Shown piece after piece: positions 36,205 through 43,660 of a stretch of DNA of 64,000 nt (position 1 is the first letter of the stretch; each line of letters starts with the position of its first letter). This DNA is from Bryobacter sp. (GTDB taxonomy: Bacteria; Acidobacteriota; Terriglobia; Bryobacterales; Bryobacteraceae): contig JALHNH010000023.1 in assembly GCA_022843625.1 (NCBI GenBank), positions 40,718 to 104,717 of the forward strand, given 5' to 3'. The notes below the pieces were generated by a model. It was not told the origin of the DNA and ran no database searches. It saw nothing but the letters and a program-made list of their open reading frames with translations. The position numbers and the translations under genes are program-made.

Positions 36205-37629
36205 TTACGTCAAGAGTGGCTTCACTACATGCCCCTTCACATCGGTGAGCCGGTAATGCCGCCCCTGAAACTTGAAGGTAAGCTTGCTGTGATCAACACC
36301 CAGCGAGTGCAGCAACGTCGCATGAAGATCATGCACGTCTACCGGATTCTCCGTGATGTTGTATGAGAAATCGTCGGTCTCACCGTAGCTGGTGCCACCC
36401 TTAAAGCCACCACCAGCAACCCAGGCTGTAAAGCAGCGGGGATGATGATCCCGACCGTAATTGGTCTCGGTGAGCGTACCTTGAGAGTACACCGTGCGGC
36501 CAAATTCGCCCATCCAGATCACTACGGTGTCCTTCAGCAATCCACGTTGCTTGAGGTCTTCCACCAGCGCCGCCGAGGGTTGGTCGGTCTGTTTGCATTG
36601 GCCCTGAATCTCTTTCGGCAAATTCGAGTGCTGATCCCAACCTCGATGAAAGAGCTGAACAAATCGCACACCACGCTCCACCAGGCGACGGGCAAGAATA
36701 CAGTTGGATGCGTACGATCCCGGCTTGCGCGCATCGGGCCCATAAAGTTCAAAAGTACTTTCAGGTTCCTTCGACAGATCGCTCAATTCCGGCACACTCG
36801 ATTGCATTCGGAAGGCCATCTCGTACTGCGAGATGCGTGTGGCAATTTCCGGGTCCTGGTAGTTTTCGAGCTGGATCTGATTCAGCTTGGCCAGGTCGTC
36901 GAGATAGCGGCGGCGCGCATCGCGGGAATAGCCTTCGGGATCGGACAGAAAGAGCACCGGGTCTGCCCCGCCCCGGAATTTCACTCCCGAATATTTTGTT
37001 GGCAGGAAGCCAGAGCCAAAAGCGCGATCGGCCAGCGCCTGCGTGTTGCCGCTACCCTGGCTCACCATCACGACATATGCCGGCAGGTTTTGATTCTCAC
37101 TCCCCAGGCCATAGGCAACCCAGGCACCAAAGCTTGGCCGGCCTGCCAGTTGAAAGCCCGTCTGGCAGAAGGTCACAGCGGGGTCGTGATTGATCGCTTC
37201 AGTATTCAAGCTCTTGATGAAACAGAGCTCATCGGCTTGCTTCGCCATGTAAGGCACAAGCTCGCTGAACCAGGCACGGGATTGGCCGTGCTGGGCAAAC
37301 TTGAATACAGTCGGTGCAGTAGGGAAAGTCTCCTGAAACGCCGACATGCCCGTCAGGCGTTGACCGCGACGAATCGTATCCGGCAGATTCTCACCGCGGC
37401 GAGACTGAAGGCCCGGCTTCCAGTCGAAGAGATCGAGCTGACTGGGTGCGCCATGCTGAAACAGTAGGATAACGTTCTTGGCCTTGGCGGCAAAGTGAGG
37501 CAGCCCCGGAAGCCTGGGATGTACTTCCTTTTGATCTTCGGCCTCGAGCAGTGAAGACAGTGCCGCAATACCAATCCCGGTCGCGGACTTCTGGAAAAAA
37601 TGGCGGCGGGTCTGAAGCAGTGGGTGCAT
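36205..37629 (-). CDS. DUF1501 protein, Tat-type leader
   Basis: A 474-residue DUF1501 protein. The leader QTRRHFFQKSATGIGIAAL is a twin-arginine signal. Then come NVILLFQHGAPSQLDLFDW, GVRFVQLFHRGWDQHSN and MGEFGRTVYSQG. It follows its DUF1549/DUF1553 partner by 3 bases, as in the other two pairs. Leader and overall length are close to those of the copy at 16985-18358. Likely exported in folded form; function unknown. Confidence 0.9.
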   Translation of the reverse strand: MHPLLQTRRHFFQKSATGIGIAALSSLLEAEDQKEVHPRLPGLPHFAAKAKNVILLFQHGAPSQLDLFDWKPGLQSRRGENLPDTIRRGQRLTGMSAFQETFPTAPTVFKFAQHGQSRAWFSELVPYMAKQADELCFIKSLNTEAINHDPAVTFCQTGFQLAGRPSFGAWVAYGLGSENQNLPAYVVMVSQGSGNTQALADRAFGSGFLPTKYSGVKFRGGADPVLFLSDPEGYSRDARRRYLDDLAKLNQIQLENYQDPEIATRISQYEMAFRMQSSVPELSDLSKEPESTFELYGPDARKPGSYASNCILARRLVERGVRFVQLFHRGWDQHSNLPKEIQGQCKQTDQPSAALVEDLKQRGLLKDTVVIWMGEFGRTVYSQGTLTETNYGRDHHPRCFTAWVAGGGFKGGTSYGETDDFSYNITENPVDVHDLHATLLHSLGVDHSKLTFKFQGRHYRLTDVKGHVVKPLLT

Positions 37630-37632
37630 GAA

Positions 37633-40600
37633 TCAATCCTTGGTAACCGTTTCGTCGAGGTTGAGCATCAGGCTCGCAAGAGCCATATACGCCGCTTGCT
37701 CGGAAGGCTTCAGTTGCGTCGCTTGAGCAGACTCGCCCTTGGACAGATAAGTATCTACCCTGCCCGGGTTTGTGGCGAAATAGTCGCGATGGTAGTTGAG
37801 GCTGGACTTCAGAATCGCCAGCTCTTTAGCCGATGGCTCGCGCGCCAGCAGCAGCTTGGTGCCATAGGCGATTCGTGATTCGTCGGTCGCGCCACCTTCA
37901 GTCAGCATGCGCCGGCCAATCTGCCGGCCAGCCTCAAGAAAGGTGACGTCATTCATCAGGTTCAAGGCCTGAAGCGGGGTGTTGGTGCGAGACTCACGCA
38001 CGGTGCAGCTCTCGCGCGTGGACGCATCAAAGTTAGTCATCATCGGCGGAGCAATGGTCCGCTTCCAGTACATGTAAAGGGAGCGGCGATACAGGTCAGC
38101 ACCGTGATCCTGCTTGTAGTCCATGTTCTGCATGGATTGTTCTTCCCACAAGCCTGCGGGCTGATAGGGCTTCACGCTTGGGCCGCCCAATTTCGTATTG
38201 AGCAGGCCAGCAGCAGCAAGAGCCTGATCTCGAATCGACTCGGCAGGCAGGCGCAAGCGCGGGCCATGCGCGAGCAAACGATTCTCCGGGTCCTTATGCA
38301 GCAACTCAGGTGTGGTGCGCGAATCCTGGCGGTAAGCGGCGCTGCTAACGATCAGCCGCACCATGTGCTTGAGATCCCACTTCGATTCCATAAACTCCAC
38401 CGCCAGCCAGTCGAGCAATTCAGGATGGGAGGGATACTCGCCCTGGCTGCCGAAATCTTCGGTTGTCTTCACCAGGCCAGTACCAAAAAGAAGCTGCCAG
38501 ACACGGTTGATGTTCACGCGTGCTGTAAGCGGATTCTCCCGGGCCACAAGCCACTGTGCCAGGCCAAGGCGATCATTCGGCGTATTGGCTGGCATCGGGG
38601 GAAGAAAACCCGGCAAGCCCGGTTCTACCTTCTCGCCCGGCTTGTTGTACTCCCCCCGGATCAGAGTGTGTGTATCGCGACGTTGCGGGTTCTCGGCCAT
38701 GATCATCACTGTGGGGAAGCTGCGCTCGAAGGCCTCCCGCTCTTGCTCCAGCTGAATCAATTTCGCCCAGATTTGTTTCTGAGCCTGGGGTGCAGCGGCC
38801 TCGAGATACGCCTCCCGTACCTGACGGGATTGCGGGTCGGCCTGCTTAAGTGTCTGGCCCAAGGCGAGCAGCGCAATGTCTTCCTGAGGCAAAGTCCTCG
38901 ACCAGATCAGAACTTCATCAATGCTTCCCGCAAATCTACGATTGGGCCCGCCACCGGAACCAATTCGAAGAGGCTCTGGAAATTCCTTGCCACCGTTGTT
39001 TAACGGCCGGTACAAATTGTCGAGATCCACCTTAAACCGGACTGGCTTACCGTCGACATACACATGAACACCCTCTGCCATACGGGAGCCTGAATAGGCC
39101 AGCGTGACGTGCTGCCACTGATCAGCCTTGAGTACAGGCTCGTTTGAGGTCATGCGAATTGCGTCATCGTCGTAGTCGCTGGTGAAGTGCACATGGATGT
39201 GGCCAGCTCGCGCCTCCAGCGCAAAGCCCCGGCCACGCGGCTTGTCGTTCATGCGCGAAAAGAGCGTGCCATCGGGAGTCTTCTTCGCTTGCGCCCACAA
39301 GGCAATGGTGAAGCGATCTTCCATGTCAAAGTTGGCAGCCTGAAAGCCGGCGTCAAGGTACGTTGTTCCGTTCAGCGCCACAGCTTTTCCAATTCGGCCT
39401 GGCACAAAATCAACCTGGCCGGCATTGGCTCTCGTCTCATCCGGATTCTCAAGGCTCAGCTTGCGCTTGAGATCAAAGCTCGGAAGCCAATAGTCGATCG
39501 AATCGCTTATCAAGCTTGCTTGCCAGGCCTTCAGTTGCGAGGCATTCACCTTGATGGCCGAGCGAGTCTGGTCAATCGAGTGCACCAACTGGGTGAGCTG
39601 AGCCTGCTGCTCACGCGTCGGCGCAGGAATCATCGGCGGCGAGTTGCCATATTTCATAGCCCGGCCCTGTTCGGGAACGTTGTTGAAGTAGGCGTAAAAC
39701 TGATACATCTCCTTCTGGGTGAGGGGATCGTATTTATGGTTGTGGCAGCGTGCACAGCCGAAGGTAAGGCCTAGAAAAACAGCGCTGTTGGTTTCCACGC
39801 GGTCGATCACATATTCGACGTTGTACTCCTCCGCTACAATGCCCAGCTCGGTATTGGCGCGATGATTGCGCTGAAATCCAGTGCCCATCTTCTGCTCCAT
39901 CGTCGCGTTGGGCAGCAGGTCTCCAGCAATTTGTTCCACCACAAATTGATCGAAGGGCTTGTTCTTATTGAAGCTCTCAATCACATAATCGCGCCAGCGC
40001 CACATGATGCGCTCGCCGTCGTATTGGTACCCGTTTGAGTCGGCGTAGCGGGCATTATCGAGCCAGCGCATCGCCATCCGCTCGCCGTAGCGTGGATTGG
40101 CCAGCAGTCGGTTCACCAGCTTGTCGTAAGCGGCCGGAGACTTGTCGGCAACAAAGTCGTCCACCTCTTTCGGCGTAGGGGGTAAGCCCGTAAGGTCCAA
40201 CGTGACGCGGCGGATCAGACGGTCTTTCGATGCTTCGGCTGAGGGCTTCAATTGCTCCCGGTCGAGCCGCTCCAGAATAAAACGATCGATCGGATTCCGG
40301 GCCCACTGCGTAATGGAAACTGCAGGTGAGGCCGGGCGCTCAGGCGTGATGAAGCTCCAGTGCTTCTGCCATTTGGCACCTTCAGCAACCCACTGAGAGA
40401 GAGTGCTGCGCTCAGCATCGGTCAAAGAATGCCCAGTGAAAACAGGCGGCATCTTTCGTGCCTTCGAGTCAGAATTGATTCGTTTGATCAGTTCACTGCT
40501 CTCCGGTGAGCCTTCGACAATGGCACGGCGTCCGCCAAGATCTGCCTTGGCCAGAGCCTCGACGTCGAGGCGCAACGCAATGTTTTTGTTCTTGGCATCA

Positions 40601-40722
40601 GCACCGTGGCAGGCCAGACATTTGTCTGAAAGAATCGGCCTCACGTCGCGATTGAACTCGACCGGGCGAGCCGCTGACAACAGAGCAGCAACCAAAATTA
40701 AAGTGTACAGAACCCGTATCAT
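37633..40722 (-). CDS. Planctomycete-type cytochrome c with DUF1549, LamG-like insert and DUF1553
   Basis: A 1029-residue exported protein. A signal peptide (about 1-18, LVAALLSAARPV) is followed by PSCyt1 with heme motif KCLACHGAD and KMPPVFTGHSLT, and DUF1549 (RRVTLDLTGLPPTP, YGERMAMRWLDNARYADSNG) with a second heme motif FGCARCHNHKYDP. A concanavalin-like LamG domain of about 200 residues follows (VALNGTTYLDAGFQAANFD, WQHVTLAYSG, YVDGKPVRF), and then DUF1553 (RVNINRVWQLLFGTG, NTPLQALNLMND). The LamG insert explains the extra length compared with the 755-residue copy and suggests carbohydrate or surface binding. The divergent sulfatase gene starts 27 bases away. Confidence 0.92.
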   Translation of the reverse strand: MIRVLYTLILVAALLSAARPVEFNRDVRPILSDKCLACHGADAKNKNIALRLDVEALAKADLGGRRAIVEGSPESSELIKRINSDSKARKMPPVFTGHSLTDAERSTLSQWVAEGAKWQKHWSFITPERPASPAVSITQWARNPIDRFILERLDREQLKPSAEASKDRLIRRVTLDLTGLPPTPKEVDDFVADKSPAAYDKLVNRLLANPRYGERMAMRWLDNARYADSNGYQYDGERIMWRWRDYVIESFNKNKPFDQFVVEQIAGDLLPNATMEQKMGTGFQRNHRANTELGIVAEEYNVEYVIDRVETNSAVFLGLTFGCARCHNHKYDPLTQKEMYQFYAYFNNVPEQGRAMKYGNSPPMIPAPTREQQAQLTQLVHSIDQTRSAIKVNASQLKAWQASLISDSIDYWLPSFDLKRKLSLENPDETRANAGQVDFVPGRIGKAVALNGTTYLDAGFQAANFDMEDRFTIALWAQAKKTPDGTLFSRMNDKPRGRGFALEARAGHIHVHFTSDYDDDAIRMTSNEPVLKADQWQHVTLAYSGSRMAEGVHVYVDGKPVRFKVDLDNLYRPLNNGGKEFPEPLRIGSGGGPNRRFAGSIDEVLIWSRTLPQEDIALLALGQTLKQADPQSRQVREAYLEAAAPQAQKQIWAKLIQLEQEREAFERSFPTVMIMAENPQRRDTHTLIRGEYNKPGEKVEPGLPGFLPPMPANTPNDRLGLAQWLVARENPLTARVNINRVWQLLFGTGLVKTTEDFGSQGEYPSHPELLDWLAVEFMESKWDLKHMVRLIVSSAAYRQDSRTTPELLHKDPENRLLAHGPRLRLPAESIRDQALAAAGLLNTKLGGPSVKPYQPAGLWEEQSMQNMDYKQDHGADLYRRSLYMYWKRTIAPPMMTNFDASTRESCTVRESRTNTPLQALNLMNDVTFLEAGRQIGRRMLTEGGATDESRIAYGTKLLLAREPSAKELAILKSSLNYHRDYFATNPGRVDTYLSKGESAQATQLKPSEQAAYMALASLMLNLDETVTKD

Positions 40723-40749
40723 TTTGACCCTATTTTATATGCTTAATCC

Positions 40750-42096
40750 ATGCAGCGTAGAACGTTTTTGGCAGGACTCGCCGGAATGGCCCAAAAGCCA
40801 AATCTGCTTTTTGTCCTCACCGACGATCAAAGAGCCGATTTGATGAGTTGTGCCGGACACCCGATCCTGCGCACACCCAACATAGACCGGCTGGCCGCAG
40901 GCGGCGTTCGATTCACCAACAACTTCTGCGCCACCGCCATTTGCTGCACCAGCCGCGCCTCCCTCTTCACTGGCCTTCACGAAAAAAGCCACCGCATCTC
41001 CAACTTCAGAACTCCACTTTCTCCCGAGCTTGTGCAGCTCAGTTACCCGGCGCTGCTACGCACGGCAGGCTTTAAAACCGGCTTCGTTGGCAAGTACGGA
41101 GTTGGCGGAGACGGCGCGCCGAAAGAACTTTTTGACGTCAGCTACGGCAATCCAGGCCTCGAACATGTAGGCCAGAGCCGCGAGATTGGAGCTCAGGCAA
41201 TTGAATTTCTCGAAGGAGTTCAGGCGACCGAGAACTTCTGCCTCAGCGTTAACTTTCGTGCCCCTCATGCTCGCGACGCCGACCCGAAACAATACCTCTA
41301 TGACCCCGAAGAAGCCAGCCTTTACCGGGATGCAAACGTTCCTGTGCCGCTCAAGGCCGACGCGAAGTTCTTCGACCAGATGCCAGAATTTGTCCGCAAC
41401 AGCGAAAGCCGCGCCCGCTGGCAAAAGCGTTTTACCAATCCGGCTCACTATCAGGAAAGCGTCAAGAGTTACTTCAGGCTCATCGCGGGTGTAGACGTGG
41501 TTGTGGGCGATATCCTCAAGACGCTCGAGCGGCGCGGCCTCGCCGACAACACGGTTGTCGTCTTCAGTTCTGACAACGGCTACTTCCTCGGAGAACGTGG
41601 CCTGGCCGACAAGTGGTACCTCTACGAAGAATCCATCCGCACTCCGCTCATCATCTACGACCCTCGATTGCCGGCGAAGCTTCGTGGCAAGACTCGCAGC
41701 GAGATGACCCTCAACCTGGACGTATCACCGACACTGATCTCGCTCGCCGGCCTGCCGGTGCCAGAAGCGGTTCAGGGTCGAAATCTTATGCCGCTGGTCG
41801 AAGACAGAAAGCCCGCCTGGCGCAAAGATTGGTTCTATTCGCATCTCTTCCCTGGGAATCCACCAGCAGTCACCATTCCACGAAGTGAAGGCATTCGCAA
41901 TGAGCGCTACAAGTACTTGCGCTGGGTTGATCCCAACCCGGCGGTAGAAGAAGTCTATGACCTGAAGCGAGACCCTCAAGAGCTCAAGAACCTCGCATCA
42001 TCACCACTAAAGGCAACGCTGGAATCTCGCTGGAAACAGTGGAACACTTCTCTGGAACGATGGAATTCCCGCCAGAAATGGAATGATCCGGCCTAA
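40750..42096 (+). CDS. Sulfatase (type I arylsulfatase family), variant FGly motif
   Basis: A 448-residue sulfatase with a short Tat-like leader (MQRRTFLAGLAGMAQ) and the N-terminal metal site LLFVLTDDQRADL. The formylglycine motif reads C65-C-T-S-R-A-S-L-F-T-G, so the usual proline of CxPSR is threonine. Metal ligands in VFSSDNGYFLGERG and the C-terminal NERYKYLRW block are intact. It is divergent from the third DUF1549/DUF1501 operon. The substrate is probably a sulfated polysaccharide (inferred). Maturation needs a formylglycine-generating enzyme, not seen here. Confidence 0.9.
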   Translation: MQRRTFLAGLAGMAQKPNLLFVLTDDQRADLMSCAGHPILRTPNIDRLAAGGVRFTNNFCATAICCTSRASLFTGLHEKSHRISNFRTPLSPELVQLSYPALLRTAGFKTGFVGKYGVGGDGAPKELFDVSYGNPGLEHVGQSREIGAQAIEFLEGVQATENFCLSVNFRAPHARDADPKQYLYDPEEASLYRDANVPVPLKADAKFFDQMPEFVRNSESRARWQKRFTNPAHYQESVKSYFRLIAGVDVVVGDILKTLERRGLADNTVVVFSSDNGYFLGERGLADKWYLYEESIRTPLIIYDPRLPAKLRGKTRSEMTLNLDVSPTLISLAGLPVPEAVQGRNLMPLVEDRKPAWRKDWFYSHLFPGNPPAVTIPRSEGIRNERYKYLRWVDPNPAVEEVYDLKRDPQELKNLASSPLKATLESRWKQWNTSLERWNSRQKWNDPA

Positions 42097-42099
42097 GCC

Positions 42100-42837
42100 T
42101 TAAGCAAAGTACAAGCCGCCATTCACTTCGATCGTCTGGCCATGAATGTACTTCGACTTCTCAGAGCAAAGATACTGAATGACGTCGGCAGTCTCTTCGC
42201 TCGTGCCGAGATATCCTGCCGGAACATTCGCCTTGAAGGCTTCTAGCATTTGCGGCGTTGAAAAGACCTCGTGGAAGTTGGTTGCGATTACACCAGGAGC
42301 CACGCAGTTCACCCTCACGCCAGAAGGCGCAAGCTCCTTGGCCATGGCCTTGGTCAACCCAGAAACAGCACTCTTGGCTGTTGCATAGGCAGCAGCGCCC
42401 GGGCCTCCTCCATTGCGCCCGGCAACCGAGCCCACGTTCACAATCCACCCACTCTTCTGCGCCACCATGTGCGGAATCACGGCCTGCGTAATGTAGAACA
42501 CGCTCGACAGATTCAGCATGATCGTCTGTTCCCAGTGGCTCGAAGGCATGTCAGGCATCTTGTGACGGCCAATCAAAGACCCGGCGTTGTTGACCAGAAC
42601 ATCGATCTTGAGCCCCTTGATTTGTTCGGTAAAGGCTTGCACGCCTTCGAGCGTCCCAAGGTCCGCCTGAATCAATGTGGCAGTCGAACCTTCTACCTGC
42701 GACTGGGCCGCAACGGTTTGAGCGCCCTGCAGGTCGCTCGAATAGTGAATGAAGAGATTCGCTTTTTCCTTGGCAAAACCAAGAGCTGTGGCTGCACCAA
42801 TACCTTTGCTGGCACCAGTGATGAGAACGTTTCGCAT
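42100..42837 (-). CDS. Short-chain dehydrogenase/reductase, FabG-like
   Basis: A 245-residue NAD(P)-dependent oxidoreductase with the TGASKGIG cofactor loop, NNAGSL, the catalytic Ser in VGSVAGRNGG and Tyr-Lys in YATAKSAVSG, and the C-terminal GQTIEVNGGLYF common in 3-oxoacyl-ACP reductase-like SDRs. It is monocistronic here. FabG proper is usually found with fatty-acid genes, so this is better called a FabG-like SDR of unknown substrate. Confidence 0.9.
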   Translation of the reverse strand: MRNVLITGASKGIGAATALGFAKEKANLFIHYSSDLQGAQTVAAQSQVEGSTATLIQADLGTLEGVQAFTEQIKGLKIDVLVNNAGSLIGRHKMPDMPSSHWEQTIMLNLSSVFYITQAVIPHMVAQKSGWIVNVGSVAGRNGGGPGAAAYATAKSAVSGLTKAMAKELAPSGVRVNCVAPGVIATNFHEVFSTPQMLEAFKANVPAGYLGTSEETADVIQYLCSEKSKYIHGQTIEVNGGLYFA

Positions 42838-42952
42838 TGAAGCTAGTGTATGTCAGCGCTTACAATAAAGGGGATCCGGGGGAAGAAGGAGCATCACAGT
42901 TAACGCCAACACAAAGAATACAGAACGGCCGCTAAAGACGCTCGAACGAGTC

Positions 42953-43648
42953 TTGTCAAAGGCAGGTCTCGGCTCAAGAACCGATGCTCGCAGTTGGATT
43001 CATGAGCGCCGCGTCAAGGTAAACGGCAAGATCATCGAGAACCCGGAACAGTGGGTCGATCTCATCAAGGACCGCGTCGAACTCGACGACCGCCTGGTCA
43101 AGACTGTCAAGCGCCTCTACGTCCTGCTCTACAAACCCACCGGCTACATCACCAGCAAAGGCGATCCGGAAGGTCGCCCCACGGTTTACGACCTCCTCAA
43201 AGACGTTCCGTCTTTCGTCGGTACCGTAGGCCGGCTCGATGAGGACACCAGCGGTCTCCTGCTGCTCACCAACGACACGATGCTGGCCGAGCGGATGACC
43301 AATCCCACCTTCCACGTCGCAAAAACTTATCTCGTCAAGTGTGCAACCAGGCTCAGCGACGAGAGCCTCCAGAAGCTTCGCCAGGGCGTAGAGCTCAAAG
43401 ATGGCATCACCCGCCCAGCCAGAGTAAAGCGCGTTCGCGATGCAGAGTCCAAGACTTTTCTCGAACTCACCATCACCGAAGGCCGCAACCGGCAGGTACG
43501 GCGCATGATCGAGGCGCTCGACAGCAAGGTTCTCAAACTGGTGCGAATCCAGCTTGGCCCGCTGACCCTTGACGGCATGAAATCAGGCACCTGGCGCATC
43601 CTCACCGAAGGCGAACTGAAAGAACTCAAAGACCTGACACGCCAGTGA
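42953..43648 (+). CDS. rRNA pseudouridine synthase, RsuA/RluB family
   Basis: A protein of at least 231 residues that isomerises a uridine in rRNA. It has an N-terminal S4 RNA-binding domain (SKAGLGSRTDARSWIHERRVKVNG) and a catalytic domain with the active aspartate in GRLDEDTSGLLLL and the closing EGRNRQVRRM. The TTG at 42953 would cut the first strand of the S4 domain (LERVL lies upstream in frame). The frame is open back to 42869 but contains no ATG, GTG or TTG there; an AAGGAG at 42886-42891 lies 7 bases before an in-frame GTT (42899) and just before an in-frame ATC. The true start is therefore unclear. Specificity (RluB versus RsuA/RluE) is not settled. Confidence 0.88.
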   Translation: MSKAGLGSRTDARSWIHERRVKVNGKIIENPEQWVDLIKDRVELDDRLVKTVKRLYVLLYKPTGYITSKGDPEGRPTVYDLLKDVPSFVGTVGRLDEDTSGLLLLTNDTMLAERMTNPTFHVAKTYLVKCATRLSDESLQKLRQGVELKDGITRPARVKRVRDAESKTFLELTITEGRNRQVRRMIEALDSKVLKLVRIQLGPLTLDGMKSGTWRILTEGELKELKDLTRQ

Positions 43649-43660
43649 GACACTGTAGGT

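Noticed and set aside
40723..40749. A+T-rich 27-base gap considered as a dif site near the skew change
   Set aside because: Arms are too poorly symmetric and do not match the known XerC/XerD half-sites.
42850..42903. 17-codon ORF before the pseudouridine synthase, possible leader peptide
   Set aside because: No ribosome-binding site and no amino acid bias; it ends inside the likely start region by chance.
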